A DNA stretch of 60,072 nucleotides from Mycobacterium sp. 236(2023) (GTDB lineage Bacteria > Actinomycetota > Actinomycetes > Mycobacteriales > Mycobacteriaceae): positions 1-60,072 of the forward strand of contig NZ_JARSBP010000015.1 of the NCBI RefSeq assembly GCF_029623955.1, read 5' to 3'. Each line of letters opens with the position of its first letter. Position 1 is the first letter of the stretch. Shown in pieces: positions 15,889-24,415 of the stretch. A program made the position numbers and the translations under genes. Below the pieces are notes generated by a model, which saw only the letters and a list, made by a program, of their open reading frames with translations, was not told the DNA's origin and searched no databases.

Positions 15889-18332
15889 TGTCGGCCGCAC
15901 CGACAGAACCGACGACCTGGACCGGGAGGGCGTTACCCCGGCTCGAAGACCCCGCCATCGTGCGGGGATGGGGCAACTACGTCGCCGACATCGCCTCCCG
16001 CAACACGGCGTGCGCGCACGTACGCTTCGTCCGCAGCACGGTCGCGTCCGGCCGCATCGTCTCCGTCACGGCGCCACCCGGAGTCACCGTGTTCACCGCC
16101 GCCGACCTGGCAGGCGTGCACCCGATCAGGGCGGCGCTGCACCGGCCGGATTTCGTCGAGATCGGCACCCCGATCCTCGCGACTGATGTGGTGCGATTCG
16201 TCGGGGACCCCATCGCGTTCGTCGTCGCCGAGACCGAGGCCGCCGCCGAGGACGCCGCGGAACTCGTCGACGTCGAGATCGAACCGCTGCCCGCGGTGCT
16301 CTCGGCAGTCGCGGCGCTCGCCGACGGCTCGCCGCTGGTCCACGACTCTGTTCCCGCCGATCATCAGAACGCGCCCAACACGATGGTCGACGGCCGCATC
16401 ACGACCCCGGGAGCCGGTGACGCTTTCTCCGCGGCGCACGCTGTCGTGTCGGTGCGGGTCAGCTCCGGACGGCAGAGCGCGATGCCGCTGGAGGCCAGGG
16501 CCGCGCATGCCGCCTATGACCGGACCAGCGGCCGCACCACGCTGCACGCCACCCTGCAGATGCCGCACGTCACCCGCACCGGCATCGCCGACTGCATCGG
16601 GATGGCCGAGGACGATCTGCGCGTCGTGGCGCCCGATGTCGGCGGTGGCTTCGGCGCCAAGATGACCCTGGCCCGTGAAGATGTCGCCCTGGTGTGGGCG
16701 TCGCGGCACCTGCGCCGCGACCTCGCCTGGATCGAGACCAGGGAAGAGAACTTCATGGCCTCGTGGCACAGCCGCGAACAGGTCTACGACATCGAGGGCG
16801 CGTTCACCGCGGAGGGCGAATTGCTCGCCCTACGTGGCGATTTGATCTGCGACGTCGGTGCCTACTGCTGCTACCCGGTGACGTGGGCGGTCGAACCGCT
16901 GATGGCGCTGGCCGAACTGCCCGGCCCGTACAAAGTGTCCGAATACGACGTCCGGTCGCGCGCCGTCGTCACCAACAAGTGCCCGATCGCCCCGTACCGC
17001 GGGGTGTCCCGCCCGATGCAGGTGCTGGCGATGGAACGGCTCATGGACCGCGCTGCAGCGCAGCTGGGTCTGGACAAGGTCGCGATCCGGGACACGAACC
17101 TCATCTCGGAGTTTCCCCACCGCGCTCCGACAGGCCTGGTGCTCGACCTCGCATCGCACCGCGAAACACTGGCTGCAGCAGCGAAACTCGCCGACCTCGA
17201 CGAGTTCGCGGTGCGTCAGGCCGCCGCGCTCAGGCAGGGCCGCTACCTCGGCATCGGCTTCTCCTGCTTCGCCGAACGCACCGGCTACGGCACCCCGGCC
17301 TTTGCGGCCCGCTCACGCCCGTTCGCGCTCGACGCGACCAAGGCGGCGCCGGTCATCACCCCCGGCTTCGAGCGCGTCATCCTCACGATGGACCCGTCGG
17401 GCGGCCTGACGCTGCGGATCGGCGCCTCGCCGCACGGCCAGGGCCTCAAGACGACGCTGGCCCAGGTGGTCTGTGACGAACTGGGAATGCGGCCCGACCA
17501 GGTTCGGGTGATCGCCAGCGATACCGACGCCACCCCGTACGGGTGGGGCAGTTACGCCAGCCGCGCGATGGTCATCGCCGGCGGTGCGTCGCTGATCGCC
17601 GCCAAGGACCTGGCAGAGCGGATCCGCGGCCTGGCCGCCGACCGCCTCGGTGGCCTGCCTGACGACATCGTTCTCGAAGGCGGCGAGGCCCGGCTCAGCG
17701 GTCGGGACGACGCCGTCGACCTGGCCGTAATAGCGCGTGACACATACCATTCCAGCCATCTGATCCCCGACAAGGGTGAGCCTGTCCTGGAGAGTGTCGG
17801 CACCTACGACCCGTCGGGGACGTTCGCCAACGCGTGCCACGTCGCCGAGGTCGAGGTCGACGCCCTCACCGGGCAGGTCGAGATCACCCGGTTCCTTGTC
17901 GCCGAGGACGCGGGCAGGCTGATCAACCCGGCCATCGTGGACGGGCAGATCCACGGCGGGGTCGTCCAGGGAATCGCCAACGCACTGTTCGAGGAACTGA
18001 TCTACGACGACCGCGGGGTTCTCGTGACGACGTCGTTGATGGACTTCCTGCCGCCGACCGTCGCCGAGGTTCCCGACATCGAGATCGCGCACATCTACAC
18101 GCTGTCACCGACGTCGCTGACCGGCGCCAAGGGTGTCGGCGAGGGCGGCACCATCGGAGCGCCCGCAGCGATCGCCAACGCGATCAGCGATGCTCTGAGC
18201 CCCCTCGGCGTCGGGGTGTTCCATCTGCCCGCGACGCCACACCGGATCAGATCGGCCATCCGTGAGCGTCGCGACGTCGCGCCCGCACCCCACCCCTCCG
18301 ATGTTGCCGATGTTCAGGAGAGCACGCCATGA
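15885..18332 (+). CDS. Molybdenum hydroxylase large (molybdopterin) subunit 1
   Basis: The protein has 815 aa of the xanthine dehydrogenase/CO dehydrogenase large-subunit family. The a/b hammerhead domain lies at about 20-140. Cofactor-binding motifs are GGGFGAK (about 252), APYRGVSRPMQ (about 367) and, near the C-terminus, GAKGVGEGGTIGAP with the catalytic Glu at about residue 751. The CO dehydrogenase active-site loop AYRCSFR is absent, so it is not a form I CO dehydrogenase. It hydroxylates a carbon next to a ring nitrogen or similar, with water as oxygen source (family knowledge). The substrate is unknown. It shares its FAD and FeS partners with a second large subunit two genes on. Confidence 0.92.
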   Translation: MMSAAPTEPTTWTGRALPRLEDPAIVRGWGNYVADIASRNTACAHVRFVRSTVASGRIVSVTAPPGVTVFTAADLAGVHPIRAALHRPDFVEIGTPILATDVVRFVGDPIAFVVAETEAAAEDAAELVDVEIEPLPAVLSAVAALADGSPLVHDSVPADHQNAPNTMVDGRITTPGAGDAFSAAHAVVSVRVSSGRQSAMPLEARAAHAAYDRTSGRTTLHATLQMPHVTRTGIADCIGMAEDDLRVVAPDVGGGFGAKMTLAREDVALVWASRHLRRDLAWIETREENFMASWHSREQVYDIEGAFTAEGELLALRGDLICDVGAYCCYPVTWAVEPLMALAELPGPYKVSEYDVRSRAVVTNKCPIAPYRGVSRPMQVLAMERLMDRAAAQLGLDKVAIRDTNLISEFPHRAPTGLVLDLASHRETLAAAAKLADLDEFAVRQAAALRQGRYLGIGFSCFAERTGYGTPAFAARSRPFALDATKAAPVITPGFERVILTMDPSGGLTLRIGASPHGQGLKTTLAQVVCDELGMRPDQVRVIASDTDATPYGWGSYASRAMVIAGGASLIAAKDLAERIRGLAADRLGGLPDDIVLEGGEARLSGRDDAVDLAVIARDTYHSSHLIPDKGEPVLESVGTYDPSGTFANACHVAEVEVDALTGQVEITRFLVAEDAGRLINPAIVDGQIHGGVVQGIANALFEELIYDDRGVLVTTSLMDFLPPTVAEVPDIEIAHIYTLSPTSLTGAKGVGEGGTIGAPAAIANAISDALSPLGVGVFHLPATPHRIRSAIRERRDVAPAPHPSDVADVQESTP

Positions 18333-18841
18333 CCTCACTTCGCCTCTACGTCAACGGCGATCGCTACGACATCGACGTCGAACCGCGGCGCACGCTGGCC
18401 GATGCGCTGCGCGACGACTGTGGCCTGACCGGAACACATCTGGGTTGTGAGCACGGAGTGTGTGGCGCCTGCACCGTACTGATGGACGGTCAGCCCATCC
18501 GCGCCTGCCTGATGTTCGCGGTGCAGGCCGAGGGCGCGTCGATCCGAACCGTCGAAGGTCTGGCCCCCGACGACACCACGCTGCATCCGGTGCAGCAGGC
18601 CTTCTGGGACAACCACGGATTGCAGTGCGGCTTCTGCACCCCCGGATTCCTGACCTTGATCGCCGGCTACCTCGAAGAGCATCCCGACGCCGAAGAGGAG
18701 GAGCTGCGGGACATGCTGTCGTCGAACCTGTGCCGCTGCACCGGTTATCAGAACATCCTGAAGTCGACGCTGTGCGCCCAGCGCGTCATGCGCGGCGACG
18801 AACCCGTTCCCGGATCGACCCCGGCAGAGACCACGACATGA
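18329..18841 (+). CDS. Molybdenum hydroxylase [2Fe-2S] small subunit (CoxS/XdhA type)
   Basis: The protein has 170 aa. The plant-type [2Fe-2S] cluster ligands are in CEHGVCGACTVLMDG and the following Cys of IRAC. The second, helical cluster domain has CGFCTPGF and CRCTGY. The length is normal. Both ends overlap neighbours by 4 bp (ATGA), so it is coupled to large subunit 1 before it and large subunit 2 after it. Confidence 0.93.
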   Translation: MTSLRLYVNGDRYDIDVEPRRTLADALRDDCGLTGTHLGCEHGVCGACTVLMDGQPIRACLMFAVQAEGASIRTVEGLAPDDTTLHPVQQAFWDNHGLQCGFCTPGFLTLIAGYLEEHPDAEEEELRDMLSSNLCRCTGYQNILKSTLCAQRVMRGDEPVPGSTPAETTT

Positions 18842-21201
18842 TCGGAGCCCGCGCCAAGCGCATCGAGGACCCGGTACTGCTCCGCGGGGCAGGACGTTTC
18901 GCCGCGGACACGATCCACGCCGGTGAACTGCACATGCGGGTGGTCCGTTCGCCGATCGCCTACGGGCGCGTGGTCTCGGTCGACGTGTCCGAGGCGCTGC
19001 TGCTCGACGGCGTGGTGGCCGCATGGTCCTACGACGACATCGCGACGTTGCCCGCCATCGCCTTCCGGCTCACACCCCGCGACGAGCTGTTGCCGTACCG
19101 CCAACCCGTCCTCGCCCGAAGGTTCGTGCGCTACGTGGGCGAGCCCGTCGCGGTCGTCTTCGCCACGTCGGCCTACCTCGCCGAGGATGCCGCCGAACTC
19201 GTCGAGATCGACATCGAACCTCTCGCGGCCCGTATCGACGCCGATCTCGAACCCATCACCTGGGTCGACGGCGAGCAGGCCACGTGGGCCGCGGGCACCG
19301 GGGCCGAGCTTCCGGAACAGGACTCCGAGGCAACGTGTTTCGTCGAGGAATACGGTGACGTCGAAACCGCGTTCACGGATTCTGCAGATCTGATCGCGGC
19401 GGGTACGCACCGGATCTTCGAGATGGACGCCCGCATCGGACGCCACACCGGAGTGCCGATGGAATGCCGCGGACTGGTGGCCCGGTTCGACGAGACCGAG
19501 CAACTGCTCGTCGTCGACGGTGCCGCCAAGGTTCCGTTCTGGAACCGTGAAGCGATCGCCGCGATCGCAGGTCTGCCCCCGCATCAGGTGCTGGTCCGCG
19601 AAACCCACGTCGGTGGTGGTTTCGGGCCGAGAGGCGAGCTGTATCCCGAGGACGTCCTCGTGACGATCGCGGCGATGCGGCTGCGCCGCCCTGTGAAGTG
19701 GATCGAGGATCGCCAGGAGCACCTGGTCGCCACCAATCACTCTCGGGGGCAACATCATCGGCTGCGTGCGCTGGTGCGGATCTCCGACGGCTGGATCGAG
19801 GCGCTCGACGCCGACTTCATCCTCGATCAGGGCGCCTACGTCCGCACGCACGGTGCGACCGTCGCGTCGCTGACTGCGTCGATGCTGCCCGGCCCCTATG
19901 TGATTCCGCACTTCCGCGCCACGGCGCACGTGCGTCTGACCAACAAGACCCCGGCCGGGACGTATCGGTCGCCGGGACGTTACGAAGGGACCTTCGCGCG
20001 GGAACGCCTGGTCGACAAGATCGCCAGGGAACTTCGTCTCGATCCGGCGGAACTGCGGCGCACCAACTTCATCCCGGTCGCGAAAATGCCCTACGAGCGG
20101 CCCATCCAGGCGATGGGAACGCATCTGGTCCACGACTCCGGCGACTACCAGCTGCTGCTGGACAAGGTTGCGGATCAGTACGATTTCGCAGGCATCCGTA
20201 CCGAGGTCGAGAAGCGGCGTGCCGCAGGGGAGCTGGTCGGCTTCGGCTTCGGCTTCTTCGTCGAGAAGAGCGGCATCGGACCGTTCGAGGGGGCGCGCGT
20301 CTCTGTTGACGGCACCGGAAAGGTGACGATCAGCTGTGGTGCATCGTCTGTCGGGCAGGGTGTGGACACCGTGCTGGCGCAAGTCGTCGCCGAGCGTCTC
20401 CAGATTCCGCACGATGCGATCCGGGTGGTGCGTGGGCGGACGGACCAATTCGAGTACGGGCGTGGAGCCTTTGCGACCCGGCTGGCCGTGATGGCCGGCT
20501 CGGCGGCAAAGTACGCCGCTGATGCACTGGCGGAGAAGGCTATTCGGGTGGGTGCGCACCACTTCAAGGTCAGCACCGAGGAGGTGGCCATCCGCGACGG
20601 TGCGGTGGCCATCGTCGCGGACCCGTCTCGCACGCTGACGCTGGGGGAGGTCGCGCGACTGCTGGAACCCGTCGGCGCCGGTGAGATGAAAGAGGATCCG
20701 GGGCTGTCGGCCGACGGGTGGTTCCGTTCCGATCACATGACCTACCCGTACGGTCTGCACGCCGCGCTGGTGTCGATCGACCGGGGGACCGGGAACCTGG
20801 CGATCGAGCGGTTCATCGTCGGCTACGACGTGGGCCGGGCGTTGAACCCGACACTCGTCGAGGGCCAGATCGCCGGAGGCGTGGCACAGGGCATCGGCGG
20901 AGCGGTGTACGAGGAGTTCCTGTACGGCGAGGACGGCACCCCGCAGTGCACGACGTTCATGGACTACCTCATCCCTACGGTGCTCGAGGTGCCCGACGTC
21001 GAGACTCTCGTCACCGAGGACGCGCCGAGTCCCATCAATCCGCTGGGTGTCAAAGGGGCAGGCGAAGGCGGGACGACGGCGGTTGCCGCTGCTGTGGCGT
21101 CCGCGGTCGATGACGCCCTGCGCATCCCGGATTCGATTGTGTCGGTGCCGATTCGGCCGGATCTGATTCGCCGTCTGGTCAAATCGATTTCAGTGACATA
21201 G
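18838..21201 (+). CDS. Molybdenum hydroxylase large (molybdopterin) subunit 2
   Basis: The protein has 787 aa, same family as large subunit 1 but clearly diverged. It shows GGGFGPR (about 260), TYRSPGRYEG (about 376, where subunit 1 has PYRGVSR) and LGVKGAGEGGTTAVA with catalytic Glu at about 741. The different substrate-loop residues suggest a different substrate or regiospecificity. No second FAD or FeS gene is present, so it must share those subunits or form a mixed complex. The ATG at 18838 overlaps the FeS subunit stop; an upstream in-frame reading from 18460 is only a shadow. Confidence 0.92.
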   Translation: MIGARAKRIEDPVLLRGAGRFAADTIHAGELHMRVVRSPIAYGRVVSVDVSEALLLDGVVAAWSYDDIATLPAIAFRLTPRDELLPYRQPVLARRFVRYVGEPVAVVFATSAYLAEDAAELVEIDIEPLAARIDADLEPITWVDGEQATWAAGTGAELPEQDSEATCFVEEYGDVETAFTDSADLIAAGTHRIFEMDARIGRHTGVPMECRGLVARFDETEQLLVVDGAAKVPFWNREAIAAIAGLPPHQVLVRETHVGGGFGPRGELYPEDVLVTIAAMRLRRPVKWIEDRQEHLVATNHSRGQHHRLRALVRISDGWIEALDADFILDQGAYVRTHGATVASLTASMLPGPYVIPHFRATAHVRLTNKTPAGTYRSPGRYEGTFARERLVDKIARELRLDPAELRRTNFIPVAKMPYERPIQAMGTHLVHDSGDYQLLLDKVADQYDFAGIRTEVEKRRAAGELVGFGFGFFVEKSGIGPFEGARVSVDGTGKVTISCGASSVGQGVDTVLAQVVAERLQIPHDAIRVVRGRTDQFEYGRGAFATRLAVMAGSAAKYAADALAEKAIRVGAHHFKVSTEEVAIRDGAVAIVADPSRTLTLGEVARLLEPVGAGEMKEDPGLSADGWFRSDHMTYPYGLHAALVSIDRGTGNLAIERFIVGYDVGRALNPTLVEGQIAGGVAQGIGGAVYEEFLYGEDGTPQCTTFMDYLIPTVLEVPDVETLVTEDAPSPINPLGVKGAGEGGTTAVAAAVASAVDDALRIPDSIVSVPIRPDLIRRLVKSISVT

Positions 21202-21203
21202 AA
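21189..21203. promoter_or_regulatory. Operator F1: TTCA-N7-AGAA, first of a tandem pair
   Basis: TTCA (21189-21192) and AGAA (21200-21203), one mismatch to the motif. It overlaps the 3' end of large subunit 2 and lies 20 bp before operator F2. Confidence 0.4.
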
Positions 21204-21208
21204 TCTAA

Positions 21209-21223
21209 TTCAATACTGTTGAG
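21209..21223. promoter_or_regulatory. Operator F2: TTCAA-N5-TTGAG inverted repeat
   Basis: TTCAA (21209-21213), tactg, TTGAG (21219-21223), ending 23 bp before the cyclase ATG. It suggests that the cyclase operon has its own promoter despite the short gap after the Mo-hydroxylase operon. Confidence 0.5.
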
Positions 21224-21246
21224 TTAGTTGGAGCGGAGAAGAACCC

Positions 21247-22074
21247 ATGCGCATCGTCGATCTGACCCACCCGTGGGGCCTCCACACTCCGGGCTGGGTG
21301 GGTTACCCGGGCAACAAGATGTACTACACCCAGAACCTCCAGACGAACCAGATCGTCTCCCAGCGCATCGAGGCCTCGCTGCACTCCGGCACCCATCTCG
21401 ACGGTCCGATGCACGGCACCGACGGCGGCCTCGACATGGCGTCGCTCCCGCTGGACTATCTGATCCACCCCGGCGCGATCGTCGACGTCTCCGACGTCGT
21501 CACCGACTGGGAGCTCATCGAGCCGGAGCACATCACCTCCAAGGTCGAGGTCAAAAAGGGTGACATCCTGATCATCCACACCGGCTTCATCGACTACTAC
21601 CAGGGCATGCCGAAGCAGGATCTGGTGCGCTACTTCACGATGCACCCGGGCGGCAGCGTGCGGCTGGCCCGCTGGATGGCCGAGATGGAAATCCGTTGGT
21701 GGGGAATCGATGCCGGCTCCGGCGACCACCCGATGAACACCACGATTCGCAACATGCGCCCCGATCTGCTGAAGAAGTTCGAAGAACATGTGGGAATGAC
21801 CTACACCGAGTTCTTCGGCGGCGAATACGAATACACCCACCACCTGTCGGGCCGTGAGATCAAGTCCGACATCTTCCCGATGCACCACCTGGCATTCCAG
21901 GACGGCTGCATCCATGCCGAGAACGTCGGCGGCGACCTGAAGACCGTGCTGAACCAGCGCGCCATCATCGGCGCGTTCCCGTGGAAGATCGAGGGCGGCG
22001 AAGCGTGCCCGTGCCGCATCATGGCGTTCTTCGACTGCGGTGAGGACGAGGTCATCGAAGGATTCGCGGGCTGA
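21247..22074 (+). CDS. Cyclase-family metal-dependent hydrolase (kynurenine formamidase/isatin hydrolase-like)
   Basis: The protein has 275 aa. The family signature H-x-G-T-H-x-D-x-P appears as LHSGTHLDGPMHG (about residues 40-52), which binds a metal (Mn or Zn). GIDAGSGDHPMNT in the middle and HHLAFQDGCIHAENVGGDL near the end match the cyclase (PF04199) fold. Members hydrolyse amides or cyclic amides such as N-formylkynurenine and isatin, which suits ring opening or deformylation of an oxidised heterocycle. It opens the second pathway operon. GGAGCGGAGAAG gives the ribosome site. Confidence 0.87.
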   Translation: MRIVDLTHPWGLHTPGWVGYPGNKMYYTQNLQTNQIVSQRIEASLHSGTHLDGPMHGTDGGLDMASLPLDYLIHPGAIVDVSDVVTDWELIEPEHITSKVEVKKGDILIIHTGFIDYYQGMPKQDLVRYFTMHPGGSVRLARWMAEMEIRWWGIDAGSGDHPMNTTIRNMRPDLLKKFEEHVGMTYTEFFGGEYEYTHHLSGREIKSDIFPMHHLAFQDGCIHAENVGGDLKTVLNQRAIIGAFPWKIEGGEACPCRIMAFFDCGEDEVIEGFAG

Positions 22075-22116
22075 CACCCACCAGCGCACGTCGTAGGAGA
22101 TGAGGGAGCCCCGACA

Positions 22117-22830
22117 ATGGCCATGCAGCTGAAGAACCAGTTCGAGATCGATGCGGATCTGGACCAGACCTGGAATCTGCTCACCGATCTCGAACGGATC
22201 ATGCCCTGCATGCCAGGGGCGGCCCTCGACGGCATCGAGGGCGACAACTACCTCGGCAACGTCAAGATCAAGGTGGGCCCGATCGGCGCCCACTTCCGGG
22301 GCACCGCCCGGTTCGCGCAGAAGGACGATGCAACATACAGCGCGGTCATCACGGCCGCCGGCAAGGACCCGAAGGGACAGGCCGCAGCCAACGCGCAGAT
22401 CCATGCCCGGCTCGAGCCCGTCACCCAGACGCGCACCCGCGTGCTGATCGACACCGACCTCGACATCAGCGGACGGATGGCGCAGTTCGGCCGCGGGGCG
22501 ATCGCCGATGTGAGCAACCGGTTGATCGGCCAGTTCGTCAACAACATCTCAGGTCTCCTGACACAGCCCACGGGCGGCGTGGGTGGAGCGGCGCCGACTG
22601 CGACCAGCGGCGCCGCTCCCGCCGCGCCTGCTTTCGCGCCGGCGCCGGCCGCCGAGGCCAGCATGAACCCGCTGGAGTTCGTGCTGCCCATGATCAAAGA
22701 CCGATACGGCCAGGCACTGATCGGCGGAGCTCTCGGATTCGCGTTGAGCTGGCTGGTGTTCGGCCGCCGTGTCGAACGCAAGCCGCGCTACACCTACATC
22801 CCTTACCCGTATCCCCAAGGCCCCCAGTGA
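22117..22830 (+). CDS. CoxG-like SRPBCC protein with C-terminal membrane anchor (copy 2)
   Basis: The protein has 237 aa. Residues 1-150 match CoxG: MQLKNQFEIDADLDQTWNLL, LIDTDLDISGRMAQFGRGAI. An Ala/Pro/Gly-rich linker (about 150-185) leads to the hydrophobic segment RYGQALIGGALGFALSWLVF and a basic/Tyr-Pro tail. The copy at 6255 shares both ends. It probably recruits or matures the molybdenum hydroxylase at the membrane. The ATG at 22117 is preceded by GAGGGAG. Its stop overlaps the GTG of the next gene. Confidence 0.85.
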   Translation: MAMQLKNQFEIDADLDQTWNLLTDLERIMPCMPGAALDGIEGDNYLGNVKIKVGPIGAHFRGTARFAQKDDATYSAVITAAGKDPKGQAAANAQIHARLEPVTQTRTRVLIDTDLDISGRMAQFGRGAIADVSNRLIGQFVNNISGLLTQPTGGVGGAAPTATSGAAPAAPAFAPAPAAEASMNPLEFVLPMIKDRYGQALIGGALGFALSWLVFGRRVERKPRYTYIPYPYPQGPQ

Positions 22831-23402
22831 CGCCCAGGATCGAGTCGCTGCGGTCCGGTGATCTCACCGAGTCGCAGCGTGTCGTCTACGACGGCATCAC
22901 CGGTGGCGACCGACTCAAAGGCACCCAACACTTTCCGGTGGTCGCCGATGACGGTTCATTGACCGGGCCGTTCGGAATCATGCTGCACGCCCCCGGAATC
23001 GGCGACGTGCTGCAGCAACTCGGAGCCGCGATCCGCTACCGCACGGGCCTCACGCCGCGGGTCCGGGAGATCGGGATCCTGCTCGTCGGCGCGGCACTGA
23101 AGTCGGACTACGAATGGTGGGCACACTCGCGTGTCGCCCGAGCCATGGGTTTCAGCGACGATGAGCTGGATCAGTTGTCGCGTGGGTCGTTCGATGCGTC
23201 CGACCCGATCGAGCAGGCCGCCGCCGATCTGTGCGTGACACTGCTGGGAGACGGTGCAGTTTCGGATGCCGACTACGCGCGGTACGCCGACACCCTCGGG
23301 ATCGAGTCGATCATCGAACTGACGACGCTCGTAGGGTACTACCGCACGCTGGCACAACTGATGACGGTGTTCAACACCGGAATCCCCGAGACACCCGCGT
23401 GA
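22827..23402 (+). CDS. Carboxymuconolactone decarboxylase-family protein
   Basis: The protein has 191 aa with the helical CMD/AhpD-like fold: LTPRVREIGILLVGAALKSD, then YEWWAHSRVARAMGFSDDE and a late helical region ending LAQLMTVFNTGIP. The AhpD redox CxxC is absent, so a peroxidase role is unlikely. The E-W-x-x-H pattern is that of CMD proteins found in aromatic catabolism, whose activity is often undefined. GTG start overlapping the CoxG stop; the stop overlaps the reductase GTG. Confidence 0.8.
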   Translation: MTPRIESLRSGDLTESQRVVYDGITGGDRLKGTQHFPVVADDGSLTGPFGIMLHAPGIGDVLQQLGAAIRYRTGLTPRVREIGILLVGAALKSDYEWWAHSRVARAMGFSDDELDQLSRGSFDASDPIEQAAADLCVTLLGDGAVSDADYARYADTLGIESIIELTTLVGYYRTLAQLMTVFNTGIPETPA

Positions 23403-24400
23403 CGGGCCACCTCGAAACCGTGTCACACGGTTCGACTTCGGTGACACTGTCCGGCGGTGAGTTCGAGGTCGACGTACGGGTGGCCGACAAGGTCGCGGCC
23501 TCTGACGGCGTGGCGGCTCTGACGTTGACCAGGGCCGACGGGAAGCCGTTCCCGCGCTGGACACCGGGCTCCCACGTCGATCTGATCCTCGGTGACGTGC
23601 CGACGCGGCAGTACTCGCTGTGCGGGGACCCCTCCGACCACGACACATGGCGGCTGGGCGTCCTGCGGGACCCCGAAGGACGTGGCAGCTCACTGTTCGT
23701 CCACGACACGCTGCGGGCCGGGGACGTCATCCGGATCCGCGGACCCCGCAACAACTTTCCGCTCGTCGATGCTCCGCACTACCTGTTCATCGCCGGCGGC
23801 ATCGGAGTCACCCCGATTCTGCCGATGATCGCCGCCGCGCACGCTGCGGGCGCGAACTGGAACCTGGTGTACGGCGGACGCCGTCGCGCATCGATGGCTT
23901 TCGTTGACGAGCTCGCCGGATACGGCGACCGCGTCTCGCTGCACCCGCATGACGAGACCGGAATGCTGGACCTGGACTCGCTGCTCGGCTCGCCGCGGCC
24001 GGACACGTTGGTGTACTGCTGCGGACCCGAGCCGTTGCTCACCGCCGTCGAGCAGCGGTGTGCGGCATGGCCATCGGGATCCCTGCACGTGGAACGCTTC
24101 AATGCCAAACCGCTCACCGAGCCCGCCCGCTCGGACTCGTTCGACGTGGTGCTCACCGCCAGCCAGCTGACGTTGACGATTCCGCCCGACCGCTCGATCC
24201 TCGACGTCGTCGAAGAGGCCGGCGTCGACCCGCTGTACTCGTGCGGCGAGGGGACGTGCGGCAGTTGCGAGACCCCGGTGCTCGAAGGCGAGCCCGACCA
24301 TCGGGATTCGGTCCTCAGCGCGGAGCAGCGGCAGGCGAACGACTGCATGATGATCTGCGTGTCGCGGTCACGCACACCGCGACTCGTGCTCGACCTCTAG
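23399..24400 (+). CDS. Oxygenase reductase with FMN/NAD and [2Fe-2S] domains (phthalate dioxygenase reductase type)
   Basis: The protein has 333 aa. The flavin domain has RQYSLCGDPSD, the nucleotide domain has GGIGVTPILPMI, and the C-terminal plant-type ferredoxin has CGEGTCGSCE (about residues 282-291) with the fourth Cys in MMICVSRS. This is the VanB/PDR order. It passes electrons from NAD(P)H to a Rieske oxygenase, and the one encoded at 12136 is the natural partner although it lies 10 kb away. The GTG at 23399 overlaps the previous stop (GTGA); the N-terminal extension from 23231 is not real. Confidence 0.9.
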   Translation: MTGHLETVSHGSTSVTLSGGEFEVDVRVADKVAASDGVAALTLTRADGKPFPRWTPGSHVDLILGDVPTRQYSLCGDPSDHDTWRLGVLRDPEGRGSSLFVHDTLRAGDVIRIRGPRNNFPLVDAPHYLFIAGGIGVTPILPMIAAAHAAGANWNLVYGGRRRASMAFVDELAGYGDRVSLHPHDETGMLDLDSLLGSPRPDTLVYCCGPEPLLTAVEQRCAAWPSGSLHVERFNAKPLTEPARSDSFDVVLTASQLTLTIPPDRSILDVVEEAGVDPLYSCGEGTCGSCETPVLEGEPDHRDSVLSAEQRQANDCMMICVSRSRTPRLVLDL

Positions 24401-24415
24401 ACGATTGGAGTAATT

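Noticed and set aside
18748..20760. Long open frame of 670 codons on the minus strand opposite large subunit 2
   Set aside because: It is the antisense shadow of a clearly real gene in GC-rich DNA; no family motif is seen and it has no ribosome site.
15885..21201. Annotation of the large subunits as aerobic CO dehydrogenase (coxL)
   Set aside because: The CO dehydrogenase active-site loop with AYRCSFR is missing in both; the loops read APYRGVSRP and TYRSPGRYEG. CoxG, XdhC/CoxI and CoxM/S-type partners are shared by many other molybdenum hydroxylases.
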